From assembly GCA_964587885.1 (NCBI GenBank), contig CAZPME010000026.1:1-26308 (forward strand): 26,308 nucleotides of DNA, written 5' to 3'. Below the pieces are notes generated by a model that was not told the DNA's origin, ran no database searches, and worked only from the letters and a program-made list of their open reading frames with translations. The position numbers and the translations under genes were made by a program. Source of the DNA: UBA60 sp964587885 (lineage in GTDB: Archaea; Thermoplasmatota; Poseidoniia; Poseidoniales; Poseidoniaceae). Positions within the stretch are counted from its first letter, which is position 1; every line of letters starts with the position of its first letter. Positions 9,001-17,000 of the stretch are shown here, piece by piece.

Positions 9001-9081
9001 TACTGACAAAATGGGGGTGGTAAGAACTGAGAAAAACATCAGCAAACAAAGTAGTATTGCTCGCCGACTGGATTTAGTCAT
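6064..9081 (-). CDS. Membrane-anchored SGNH-hydrolase-like surface protein
   Basis: 1005 aa from the ATG at 9081. Residues 1-28 are a signal peptide. Residues ~43-265 look like an SGNH/GDSL-type hydrolase domain (DUF4886-like): VGNSYTQANN places the nucleophile candidate at Ser51, MLQDQSQVPG at ~111-120 takes the block III place, and SSDGAHPSLTGSYLTA gives Asp233 and His236, the DxxH of block V. Such enzymes hydrolyse esters, often acetyl groups on polysaccharides; the substrate here is unknown. An Asn/Ser-rich linker (~305-335) leads into several Ig/CARDB-like beta-sandwich domains with the recurrent phrase 'N(T/L)GN', ending near 820. One membrane segment (FIAIIISGVAIHLAL, ~828-848) follows, then a basic stop-transfer and a ~150-residue acidic, disordered cytoplasmic tail. 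It is the first gene of a probable run with rnhB and gltX. Confidence 0.85.
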   Translation of the reverse strand: MTKSSRRAILLCLLMFFSVLTTPILSVSSLDGRGQGPQDESAADIVLVGNSYTQANNLHSLFNQIISHAEESNVSELSGGGMRFDQHADRMNSAGDMWNTTLQNNNLDWVMLQDQSQVPGFPRTSQYWQNSLAGLVDLTNRAEEIDAESVLFMTWGYREGDSTNTWRYPDYKTMQHHLRDGYIDYRDNTSNALKAVWIAPVGLAYEHIYDNILLSGGNPLDSSSIFWNLYSSDGAHPSLTGSYLTACVMYATIYGNTTVGNSDSVSIDSATKLQLQQAADATVFNETVGLLSFPWMAANWSGAGDETADNGEQGGNNSNNNSGNSTSESPSEHISFGANPNSSFGIDAGTSFRLTVNLSNNATVDDNITVMLYSSTGWNYSFNSAVDFPISKQSLEWVDFTIDIPEVTNGNPLAGIDFQWSLTAHSNDFNQTAWWNFSIDVNQWHEIEIATIGQNLTLAPNSDGRIPITILNTGNTPTKASVKLQLLIDGVPDANNPAAERIEAYGWTIALFNNHEMDWISVGDDVTFEVGILSPGEVIGNVSVEVRVSNDWGEKRTKLTTVTANITWLRDGEFSSEYFSCSRISPSQSCDGDIAIINTGNYHDSYIIELVSAPDWLVDPVESSQVSIPLGGSSKETEYAFVVASNASAFGEANITYQLRLENSDIVVDTLTISIGVAPMVEWQWMNITDESNDGTLSIQYVISNLGNGLDGITVIMDVTHGTEQGLIPPNDAEYEGEIEGLRSFSQNNISVDERYTFRAWADIPENEPENGTIWLNLTARSHLNPDFILSHSVNASFIGTHYIQSSNSREPWVDWSALGSGVVNSWNSFGYTFIAIIISGVAIHLALKRRLKLNEEEKIKQDRFKISTNSEVAEDWLDKFAEGGEAEIEIPQSPEVSNAAFVAGFRNKGGSPSQQPMQVEEALVGAATTVLDHHEGMQMDVDLETISEKIDRKVVSPHPANVALPSEIQSTDRTQRIERRNLTKSQENVPLPKSEEPSDDELDL

Positions 9082-9153
9082 GCTCCGTCGGTCTCGCTAT
9101 GGACAAAAAAGGTTGGCTAGTTCGGTTCAAATTCAAACTACTGCTTGGACAGG

Positions 9154-9161
9154 TTTATTTT
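9154..9161 (+). promoter_or_regulatory. TATA-like element for the small Trp-rich protein
   Basis: TTTATTTT lies in the 101-nt gap between divergent genes, centred about 26 nt before the ATG at 9183. That is the distance expected for an archaeal TATA box driving a leaderless transcript that begins at the start codon. There is no Shine-Dalgarno-like G-run immediately before this ATG, which supports leaderless initiation. Confidence 0.5.
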
Positions 9162-9182
9162 CAATACCTACTGTTCAATTCC

Positions 9183-9554
9183 ATGGCGCCCATTTGGCCA
9201 TTCAAGAAAAAGCCCCAGTCCGCTGAATTGAGTGAGTCCACTGTTGTCGAGTATAGTCGAGGTGGAGATGGCCAAACTCAGGCTGCATTAGATGATCGTA
9301 GCCATATTGAAGCCGCAGACTTCCAGGCGGCGATGTCAGCATTATCGGTCCCGGAAGAGAGCGGCGATGTCGACCTCCCGCCAAAGATAGAAAATGTTGC
9401 TCTCCCTAAATCGAGTTCACAGACTCCTGCGCCACAAGAGGAATGGTTGCATCATAGTGATGGTTATTGGTATCAAAAGAAAGCAGATGGAAGTTTTGAT
9501 TCGACTCCTTACGTCGATGATGGCGAAGGAAACAAAGTTCCATACAGTGCTTAG
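9183..9554 (+). CDS. Small acidic protein with Trp/His/Tyr-rich C-terminal motif
   Basis: 123 aa from the ATG at 9183. An in-frame ATG at 9099 would add 28 residues but crosses the putative TATA box and reads as promoter, so I prefer 9183. The N-terminus (MAPIWPFKKKPQS) is short and basic, the middle is acidic and low-complexity, and residues ~95-123 form a compact aromatic module, EEWLHHSDGYWYQKKADGSF. That module looks like a short WW-like or beta-hairpin motif; I do not recognise it as a named domain. The phrase ENVALPKS (~80-87) closely resembles ENVPLPKS in the cytoplasmic tail of the divergently transcribed SGNH surface protein. There is no membrane segment. It could be a cytoplasmic partner of surface-protein tails, but that is inference. 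Its stop overlaps the stop of convergent pheT by 4 nt. Confidence 0.7.
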   Translation: MAPIWPFKKKPQSAELSESTVVEYSRGGDGQTQAALDDRSHIEAADFQAAMSALSVPEESGDVDLPPKIENVALPKSSSQTPAPQEEWLHHSDGYWYQKKADGSFDSTPYVDDGEGNKVPYSA

Positions 9555-9561
9555 AGCACTG
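9545..9561. repeat. Perfect short palindrome over two overlapping stop codons
   Basis: CAGTGCT-TAG-AGCACTG is a perfect 7-bp inverted repeat with a 3-nt loop, lying exactly over the overlapping stops of the convergent genes at 9183-9554 (TAG) and 9551-11248 (TAA). It could fold in either transcript. It has no following T-run, so it is not a standard archaeal terminator; it may be a 3'-end structure or chance. Confidence 0.4.
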
Positions 9562-11248
9562 GATCGGGAATGGCCGCCATCAATGCACTTAGGTCAAATT
9601 CACCACCATGCATTGGTACGTTTAAGTCGAATTGTTCACTTACAACAGGGTCTAACTCACCAAATTCACCAACATAATTTCCCGAGACTGAAATTTTAGC
9701 CCCCCGGCCAGATAACCACGGACCTGAACCATTAGAAATATCGTGCCATTCGACAAATTCCGGTTTTGCTCCGAGGTCACGCAGTAAGGCCTGAGCAAAT
9801 CCTCTAGCCTTGGCAAATCCGGCCTCACGGTCGGCCACAAGCCATGATGCCTTGGCGACATTTTGGTGGTCTCGCACACAGTATCCTACCTCAAAAATGC
9901 TCTGGGGTAATTCGTGGTGACGATTAGTAGCGATAAGCCGGAGCAAACTAGGCAGAATATTCTGCCTCAATAGAGTGTGCTCAATGGTAATTGGATTGGC
10001 GATAATTGTCACTTCACCGGCTGGCTCCCATCCGACGGCAGTAAATTGGTCATTTTCATTGGACAGAGTGAGGCTCTGAACTTGTTGGAGACCCAGTCCT
10101 TGCATACTTTGTCGCACTCGTCGACTAATATTTGCATCCTTACGTGGTTGACCACTCATCGAAGTATTAGGTTCGGCGGAGCCAAGGTTATCATAGCCGT
10201 GTCCAATTGCCAAATCTTCAACAATATCGATAGGGTGTAAAATGTCAAATCGCCAGCGCGGCATCAATATTTCTAGGGTCTCTTGGCCGCCAGAATATTT
10301 CCCGCCCATTCGATTGATTGCTGCGTGAATTTCAGTTTCGGAAAATTCCCAACCGAGTATATCACGCACCAGTTGTTTCTCAACCGAGTGGGGGATACAT
10401 CCACTCCGTGGTGAAGTAAATTGTTCTCCTAAACATGAAGTCAGTTGGACATTCTCAATTTGACCACCATGAGCCTCCAATTGAAGGCAAACTAATTGCA
10501 AGCAGGCCGAGCAAGCTCGGTCATCCCACCCAGTAACATCGATGAAGAAGTCGGTGGTAGAATCGGTAACAGTTGTATGTTCTCCATTGATTATTGGTGG
10601 GAATGATAATACCTTGTTGTCGGAGTCGAGAATTATAGGAACCTGCTCCATACCTTCAAGTAAATGAGCATAGTCAACACCCTTTGGATGCTCGGTTAGG
10701 ATTTCATCAATCGACATTTCTTGTCTCATCGCTAGGGGGATGAATTTGTAGTCGCGCCTGACTGTTTTCACATTAAACGGTGGAGCCAATGTCGACAGAT
10801 CGTGAACTCCAATCGACGCACGTCTTCGCCCCCTTCCTAATGCAAAATGGAGCTTCTCTTGATGCTCCATCAAGCCCTTGATGAATTGCTCTTTTTCTGC
10901 GGCTGTCTCGCCCGTTTCAACACCTCTGACGACAGCCCCGAGGATTATCGGGCGAACGTTTTCCAAAGATTGGTCAACGCTCATAGTGATGTCACCGGTT
11001 GCAATGTTTAATTCAGGAACAGAATCTGTTCCATACATGAAAGGTCTAATTGCATGGGCTAAGGTCTCTGCTGATAACAAATCTGGGCGGTCGGGAAAAA
11101 TCTCTATTTCAAGCATTGAATCATCGCATAAGTCAATGTCCGTGCCCAGCAGTGGTAATTCCTCGGCAATACGACTTGGTTGATGCTCAATTCCATGGCG
11201 CAATTGCAATCTTGTCAATAGCGATTGTTCAATCTTTATCGTCGGCAT
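9551..11248 (-). CDS. pheT: Phenylalanyl-tRNA synthetase beta subunit, archaeal type
   Basis: Non-catalytic subunit of the alpha2-beta2 PheRS that binds tRNA-Phe and carries the editing (B3/B4) domain. 565 aa, the usual archaeal length; it lacks the extra N-terminal tRNA-binding and C-terminal ferredoxin-like domains of bacterial PheT. Family landmarks are FPDRPDLLS (51-59), IGVHDLSTLAPPF (~147-159, the B3/4 core), HPKGVDYAHLL (~187-197), FPPIINGEHTTVTDSTTDFF (~216-235) followed by IDVTGWD, and the catalytic-like B6/B7 domain with VQSLTLSNENDQF. The ATG at 11248 is preceded on the minus strand by GAGGTTGAAAA, a plausible Shine-Dalgarno sequence. It starts 9 nt after the stop of the GXGXG fusion, so the two are probably one transcript. 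The alpha subunit (pheS) is not in the window. Confidence 0.95.
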   Translation of the reverse strand: MPTIKIEQSLLTRLQLRHGIEHQPSRIAEELPLLGTDIDLCDDSMLEIEIFPDRPDLLSAETLAHAIRPFMYGTDSVPELNIATGDITMSVDQSLENVRPIILGAVVRGVETGETAAEKEQFIKGLMEHQEKLHFALGRGRRRASIGVHDLSTLAPPFNVKTVRRDYKFIPLAMRQEMSIDEILTEHPKGVDYAHLLEGMEQVPIILDSDNKVLSFPPIINGEHTTVTDSTTDFFIDVTGWDDRACSACLQLVCLQLEAHGGQIENVQLTSCLGEQFTSPRSGCIPHSVEKQLVRDILGWEFSETEIHAAINRMGGKYSGGQETLEILMPRWRFDILHPIDIVEDLAIGHGYDNLGSAEPNTSMSGQPRKDANISRRVRQSMQGLGLQQVQSLTLSNENDQFTAVGWEPAGEVTIIANPITIEHTLLRQNILPSLLRLIATNRHHELPQSIFEVGYCVRDHQNVAKASWLVADREAGFAKARGFAQALLRDLGAKPEFVEWHDISNGSGPWLSGRGAKISVSGNYVGEFGELDPVVSEQFDLNVPMHGGEFDLSALMAAIPDPVL

Positions 11249-11257
11249 TTTTCAACC

Positions 11258-12835
11258 TCACGAAGCGAACCAATGCGGCAATGGACGGCCATATCCAGTT
11301 AATCTAAGACCAGAGATTGAAGCGGTTTCATGATCAAGAGCGCGGAGATTTCTGCGCTCTAATTTTTCAATGCTATCACATCCTAGGCGGACCATTTCAC
11401 CTCGCAATTCAGCGTGGAGATTTTCCAGCCATTTGTTAATATTTGAGGCACTATTCACCTCTTCAGGTGGGCGTGAAAATATGAATGCCGCACCAGCAGA
11501 ACAGGATATTGCCAAATCTCTAGCGTTAGAAGACCAAGGAATTGAGTAACCAACGGCAATGCCAGAGTTGCCAAGTTCTGCAGAGCCAGCAGATCTTCCA
11601 GTTCTAGGTAATGCAGCACATGCAGGTAGGCCGGAAGCATCGGCGATGCGCGATATTACGGCATCGACTTGAGCACTAGCTGCGGCAAGATGCAATCGTT
11701 CAACCGAATTCACATCTCCGATTAGCATGAATGGCTTAGCCTCTCCTGTTAGACTACGAAGGGAAACCAACAGTCCATCCAATGCCGGTAAGGACATTGG
11801 GGGGAGATCTGACAAGTCTAGTGCGAACCCACCGCTTTGAGGCAATTGTTCATGCATTTCATGGATATTTTCTGAATCGATCATTACGAGATCGATTGAA
11901 CGCGCATCACGACGAACCAAACATGGTTGGATTGATAGATGGTTACCTTTCAAATCCTTGCCACTCTCAATCACTGGAATCAGCGGGAGTGGAAGTCCGG
12001 CCGGTTCGGGTTCAGCATCACCTTCTGCAACCACTCTTTCGCCTAGTATTATCATTGTGTCAAGGGTTTGATGAGGTAGTAAAGGACGGTCAGAATGATC
12101 GCCGACAACTAGTCCTATATTCGACCAATCACCATTGGAAATTTTAGCCGGTGGTTGAGGCTTTACGGAGTTTTGCTTGGCGGGAACCAAGCACAAAGAA
12201 TCTGGTGGGACTTCTAAAGAAGCATCGTCAACCAGTTGATTGATAGCCATTAATTCATCTGGACTTAGGGTTGATAATTCGACTCCTTCTCCTGGGCTTG
12301 GGCATCTACCATTGATGATAATCTTACCACCTTGCATACCAGCGCCTGGCTCTTGGCCAACATCGCCATGGATGATGGCGATTCCACCACTCATTCCGCC
12401 GCCAACTCTCTTGCCAACATCGCCACGTATTACCATTAATCCTCCGCTCATTGCAGCACCAGCATCGTCACCTGCACCGTCGCGTGCAATAATGCGGCCA
12501 TCATTCATCGCATAGCCCAGATGATTCTTCGCGTGCCTTTCAACAATTAGGTTCGCGCCTGAATTCCAAGCCCCAAAATAATCACCGGCGCTACCGACCA
12601 AAGTAAAGACTCCACCATTGGCAAAAGGTGTAATCATATCGGCTAAATTGCCGAGGATTCGAATCCTTCCACCTTCGGGTAATGCTGGAGAAATACCCAT
12701 TTCACCATCCTTGGGGATTTCTTCGCCAGAGCGACTCCAACCTATTTTTATTGCTCGGTCTACTTTCAACGCTTGTTCAAGAAGGCGACTGAGGTCGCGA
12801 TTCAACTTGAGGCTTCTTCTAATGTCCTCGCGCAT
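11258..12835 (-). CDS. GXGXG domain fused to a degenerate glutamate-synthase-like domain
   Basis: 525 aa from the ATG at 12835. The frame stays open further upstream (an in-frame start exists at 13051), but that would run into the gap promoter and the divergent gap gene, and MREDIRRSLKLNRDL is a sensible N-terminus. Residues ~75-180 form a right-handed beta-helix of five GXGXG repeats about 19 residues apart, for example GDDAGAAMSGG (122-132), GKRVGGGMSGG (141-151) and GQEPGAGMQGG (160-170), as in the C-terminal domain of glutamate synthase large subunit and FwdC/FmdC. Residues ~330-525 resemble the end of the glutamate-synthase FMN barrel, closing with the typical WLENLHAELRGEMVRLGCDS and LERRNLRALD. 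The GGTG phosphate motif and the CxxNxCPVG cysteine cluster are absent. An active glutamate synthase is therefore unlikely; a regulatory or structural role is possible. It is upstream of pheT by 9 nt. Confidence 0.75.
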   Translation of the reverse strand: MREDIRRSLKLNRDLSRLLEQALKVDRAIKIGWSRSGEEIPKDGEMGISPALPEGGRIRILGNLADMITPFANGGVFTLVGSAGDYFGAWNSGANLIVERHAKNHLGYAMNDGRIIARDGAGDDAGAAMSGGLMVIRGDVGKRVGGGMSGGIAIIHGDVGQEPGAGMQGGKIIINGRCPSPGEGVELSTLSPDELMAINQLVDDASLEVPPDSLCLVPAKQNSVKPQPPAKISNGDWSNIGLVVGDHSDRPLLPHQTLDTMIILGERVVAEGDAEPEPAGLPLPLIPVIESGKDLKGNHLSIQPCLVRRDARSIDLVMIDSENIHEMHEQLPQSGGFALDLSDLPPMSLPALDGLLVSLRSLTGEAKPFMLIGDVNSVERLHLAAASAQVDAVISRIADASGLPACAALPRTGRSAGSAELGNSGIAVGYSIPWSSNARDLAISCSAGAAFIFSRPPEEVNSASNINKWLENLHAELRGEMVRLGCDSIEKLERRNLRALDHETASISGLRLTGYGRPLPHWFAS

Positions 12836-12866
12836 CCCGACCAACAATCTGCCGAGAACTTTACCC

Positions 12867-12873
12867 AAATAAA
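12867..12873 (-). promoter_or_regulatory. TATA-like element for the GXGXG fusion gene
   Basis: On the minus strand GCTTTATTTGGG lies about 35 nt before the ATG at 12835. Initiation 25-27 nt downstream would give a leader of roughly 8-10 nt. The gap between this gene and gap is a 144-nt divergent promoter region, which makes an independent promoter necessary. Confidence 0.4.
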
Positions 12874-12904
12874 GCAACCCCGAATGGAAGGAGTGAATAT
12901 TTCG

Positions 12905-12934
12905 TTTAATTGACCCCGCCCTACGGGCGAGGGT
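12905..12934 (+). promoter_or_regulatory. Possible gap promoter element and GC hairpin
   Basis: The divergent spacer contains TTTAAT (12905-12910), followed at once by CGCCC-TAC-GGGCG (12917-12929), a perfect 5-bp GC stem extendable by two pairs beyond one mismatch. If initiation falls about 26 nt after TTTAAT, the hairpin lies at or before the start site, so it would be an operator-like DNA palindrome and not an RNA structure. Evidence is pattern only. Confidence 0.25.
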
Positions 12935-12979
12935 AGGTTGATAGATGTCCGGCGAAGGCGCAAGTGTAACGGGATTGCA

Positions 12980-14017
12980 ATGACTGTGAGAGTGGCGATT
13001 AATGGATTCGGAACAATAGGTAAGCGGGTGGCCGATGCCGTCGATGCTCAAGACGACATGGAAATCGTTGGAGTAACCAAGACTGGTCCGAGTTTTGGCT
13101 GTGATTTGGCGGTCAAGAAAGGATTCCCTCTTTTCTGCACTTTTGATTCTGCAGAACGTATTTCAGCCTTTAGTGATGCAGGATATGATTGTCAAGGTGG
13201 GTTGTCTGATTTGCTCTCAATTGCTGACGTTGTAGTTGATTGTTCACCTGGAAAAATGGGCGCTGAGAATCTATCCAAGTACCGCGCTGCTGGAGTCAAA
13301 TATCTATTTCAGGGAGGTGAAAAGCACGCGTTGACTGGGCGCTCATTCACTTCTTCAGCCAATTATTCCGAAAATTTAGGGGCTGAGGGTACTAGAGTTG
13401 TTTCTTGTAATACAACCGGATTGTCTCGTACTCTAGTGCCACTGTTTGAACATTGTGGAGAATTGAAAGTAGAGTGTACTATGATTCGTAGAGCCGCAGA
13501 CCCCGGAGATTCTGCTAAGGGTCCAATCAATGCAATAAAGCCGGTATTGAAGGTGCCAAGTCATCACGGCCCTGACGTAATGACTGTCAAGCCGGAGATA
13601 GAAATCAATAGTTTGGCGGTCGCAGTGCCGACTACTATAATGCATGTTCATGCAATTATTGCAGATTTACCAGAGGGGCATGGTCTGTCGACCGAGTCGA
13701 TTATTGAAATGTGGAAATCGACTCCACGTGTAATCGTGATGTCTGGTGTTGAAAATCGGATTACTACTACTGCTGAAGTAATGGAATTAGCCCGAGACAT
13801 TGGCCGCAAATGGGGAGACTTGCATGAGATCTTTGTTTGGCAAGACGGAGTCAGCCTTCAAGGAAACCGCCTCTATTATTTCCAAGCGATTCATCAAGAG
13901 AGTGACGTGATTCCCGAAAATGTCGACGCAATTCGAGCGCTGATGAATATTGAGTCTAATTGGCAAACATCAGTAGCTAAAACAGATGCTGCAATTGATG
14001 CCTATTACGGACTTTGA
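12980..14017 (+). CDS. gap: Type II glyceraldehyde-3-phosphate dehydrogenase (archaeal, phosphorylating)
   Basis: Interconverts glyceraldehyde-3-phosphate and 1,3-bisphosphoglycerate with NAD(P), in archaea mainly for gluconeogenesis. 345 aa from the ATG at 12980; an in-frame TTG/ATG-like start upstream at 12938 adds a basic, non-conserved stretch and is rejected because VRVAINGFGTIGKRVADAV is the standard N-terminus (Rossmann GxGxxG at 9-14). The catalytic cysteine is Cys143 in VSCNTTGLSR, the class II signature. Other family landmarks are FQGGEKH (110-116) and HHGPDVMTV with a later MHVHAI. Length matches the archaeal family. It is divergent from the GXGXG fusion and lies 39 nt upstream of the giant subtilase. 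Confidence 0.96.
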   Translation: MTVRVAINGFGTIGKRVADAVDAQDDMEIVGVTKTGPSFGCDLAVKKGFPLFCTFDSAERISAFSDAGYDCQGGLSDLLSIADVVVDCSPGKMGAENLSKYRAAGVKYLFQGGEKHALTGRSFTSSANYSENLGAEGTRVVSCNTTGLSRTLVPLFEHCGELKVECTMIRRAADPGDSAKGPINAIKPVLKVPSHHGPDVMTVKPEIEINSLAVAVPTTIMHVHAIIADLPEGHGLSTESIIEMWKSTPRVIVMSGVENRITTTAEVMELARDIGRKWGDLHEIFVWQDGVSLQGNRLYYFQAIHQESDVIPENVDAIRALMNIESNWQTSVAKTDAAIDAYYGL

Positions 14018-14056
14018 GTCGGCACAAGAGAATGCAATAGTCAAAAGGGTGGAGTG

Positions 14057-17000
14057 ATGGCCGTATCTATGGTCGGGCGAAGTTACAGTGGCTTTCCTGT
14101 AACATTATTCCTCATTATTGCTCTACTAACTTTATCACCTTATTCAGGCATGGCTGAAAACAGTCCATCAGAAATCATTTCCTCGGTTGATGAACTAAAC
14201 CTTAAGCCCGCATCACCATGGCAATCAGCCAGTGTTTCGGGTAATTTTTCATTTGAAATAGCCGAGACGAGCGGATATATTCACACCCACATTGGCTCAT
14301 TTGACCCAACTTTAGATTACACTCTCGATGCACCACTGCAATTACAAGTTTGGCGCCCCAATGTTGACCGCTTGGCAATAGTTCAACTCACCAGTAATTC
14401 TGGTGCAACAATGGATGAAATATGTTCTCGAGTTGGATGCGAAATTCTTGAGCCTTTACCTGATTCAGCCTGGCGATTACGCATTAATGGCGATGTATCT
14501 GTAGCCTTTGCAGCATTGTCCGCTGATGAGAAAGTTAGGTGGGTGGGGCCAGAAATGTATGCCCTAAGACTGCATAATTCATTGCTAGTGCAGTGGGACA
14601 ACCTCCCTCTCAATCTAAATCTAGTTGCCCTTCCATCTCCAGATTTGGAACTTGAAGAGTTGCTAACCCTTGGCGATGATTTGCGCGGTTTAAATGTTGA
14701 AGGAATTTCTTGTTCGGCAACATTGTGCAATTTGAATGGTCTGTCAGCATCCAATTCTGAGGGGATGAAAGCACAATTGATGGCCTTAATGGGAGATGGC
14801 CGATTATTATTTGTCGAGCCGATGACTCCACTACGGGTATTAAATGCTCAATCTGCAACTGTAGTCGGGCATACTTCGATTCTGTCAAACCACAATAATG
14901 GCTTGGATGGGTCTGGTGAGACTTTTGCGGTTTTAGATACTGGATTGGATTCAGATCATCCAGATTTCAATAACCGAATTCTTTCGGTTCGAAATTCGTT
15001 TTCATACGATTCTTCAGTTGCCGATACCAATAGTGGGCATGGAACTCATGTTACCGGAACATTGGTCAGTGACGGTGGAAGTTACTCAGGTGGTACTGGT
15101 TTAGCAACCCAAGCGACAGTTCATGTTTATGCGCTTGAATACGATGTTTCTGGACAGATAGCAAAAACCGGCTCGACATATGATATTCTACGAGATGCCT
15201 CGGTTTCAGGTGCTCGAATTGGAGTCAATGCATGGGGCTCAACAGTTGATTTAGGACAATACAATCTTGAAAGTCGCTCATTGGATACTTTCTCAACTGA
15301 TTATCCTGATTTCTTATCGGTTTTTGCAGTTGGTGATGATGCCAATCAAGCCGCCAGTACCGTAGCACCACCGGCGACAGCGAAGAACGTTCTTTCTATC
15401 GGAGCTAGTGATGGCTCAGCAATAGCAAATTTCAGTGCCATCGGTCCGACTTTAGATGGCCGAATCAAACCCGACCTCGTTGCCCCGGGAGTCGGGATAT
15501 GTAGTACTCGAGCCGAAGAGGCCCTATATCCTGCTGGAATCAATTGTGGTACTGGTACGCATGCAAATGGCAAGGCCCTCTACATGTCAGTTTCAGGAAC
15601 CTCTCCAGCCACTGCAGTAGCAAGTGCGAGTGCTGCATTGATGCGTCAATATATTCGTACAGAAACGAGTGTTGCCGGCAGCGTATCCTCTGATCTAATC
15701 AAAGCAGGCTTAGTAAATGGGGCTAGGGATTTGGGTTCTGCTGATATCCCTAATGAATACGAAGGATGGGGCCAAATCGATTTGGAAAATTCGATGTATC
15801 CTAGCGATGGGGCCACACCAAGGAACACCTGGTTCGACAACTCCCAAGATCTTGAAGCGGGATTTGGATTCATCTATACCTTCGACATTGATTCTATCCA
15901 TGGAGTTGATATTTCGCTAGTTTGGACTGACCCTTCTGCATCTTCTGCCGGTTCACAAACAACTTCACGTTTAGTCAATGATTTAGATTTGCAATTGGTT
16001 GCGCCCGATGGCTCGGTGTGGAAAGGTAATGTATTCTCTAGTGGCGAATCGATAGTTGGTGGAGTCAAGGATTCTACTAACAACATAGAGAGGATTCGCT
16101 TGTCTCCGGGAACGCACTCACAGAGCGGTCAATGGTCGGTTAGAATCAGTAATGCTGGCGGTTCGGGCCAATCATTTGCCCTAGTAGTTTCAGCTAATGG
16201 TTCAATTAGCCCTAGTACTGATTTGACTGTATTTGATGATAGCATTATCACTTCGCAAATCAGTCCACTAGTAAACGACGTCATCACTATACAATCCGCT
16301 TGGATTAATCAAGCCCCTCTAGATAGTGGTTCTTACAGAATTAATCTACAGGATGTCACGGCTGGAGTAACTTTGCTAGATACTAATTATTCGAATCTCA
16401 AGGGGGGTGAACTTGAAGCGGTATCAATTTATCACACTTTCACGACAACCGGTCAACATGAGTTACAGTTAACGATTGATTCAGATTCTCAGGTTAGTGA
16501 AATCAATGAGGCTAACAATATCTTCAGCCTAATAGTAAACATCAGTGCTACTGGATTACGTCTAATTCCACTATTACCTGATGGTAGTGAACCATCTGGA
16601 GGTGATGAGGCCAATGCTGCCGCGATAAAGGAGTTGAATGCCAGTTCTGAGAGTGAATTGGCAATCCCCATTCGTCTAAAACATGAAGGTACTTCTACAG
16701 AAGAAGTAAAGTTGAGCGTGACAAATGTACAGACATTTGACCCTGATTATCCGAATCGTCTATTTTCTCCTGAAGACACCTGGACCCGTTCAATTCTTGA
16801 GGGTTATGAATTTTCAATGCAGCCCTTGGGGGATGATAACGACACTCTAAACTTCACATTATCACTAGTCGATAGTTCTGCAGACCTTGGTTCCAGCCCT
16901 CAACGATTTGCTCGTGCTGGAACCTTTGTTGTTGACCTTACAGCACGTTATCAGAATCAACCATTGGTAAGTCATAGCATCCGCATTACTGTTAATGTCC

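Noticed and set aside
12938..12979. N-terminal extension of GAPDH (IDVRRRRKCNGIA)
   Set aside because: The family begins directly with the Rossmann strand VRVAINGFGTIG; the extension is untranslated spacer.
12836..13051. N-terminal extension of the GXGXG fusion by 72 residues
   Set aside because: The extra residues are His/Ser-rich and non-conserved in look, cover the likely divergent promoter, and overlap the start of gap.
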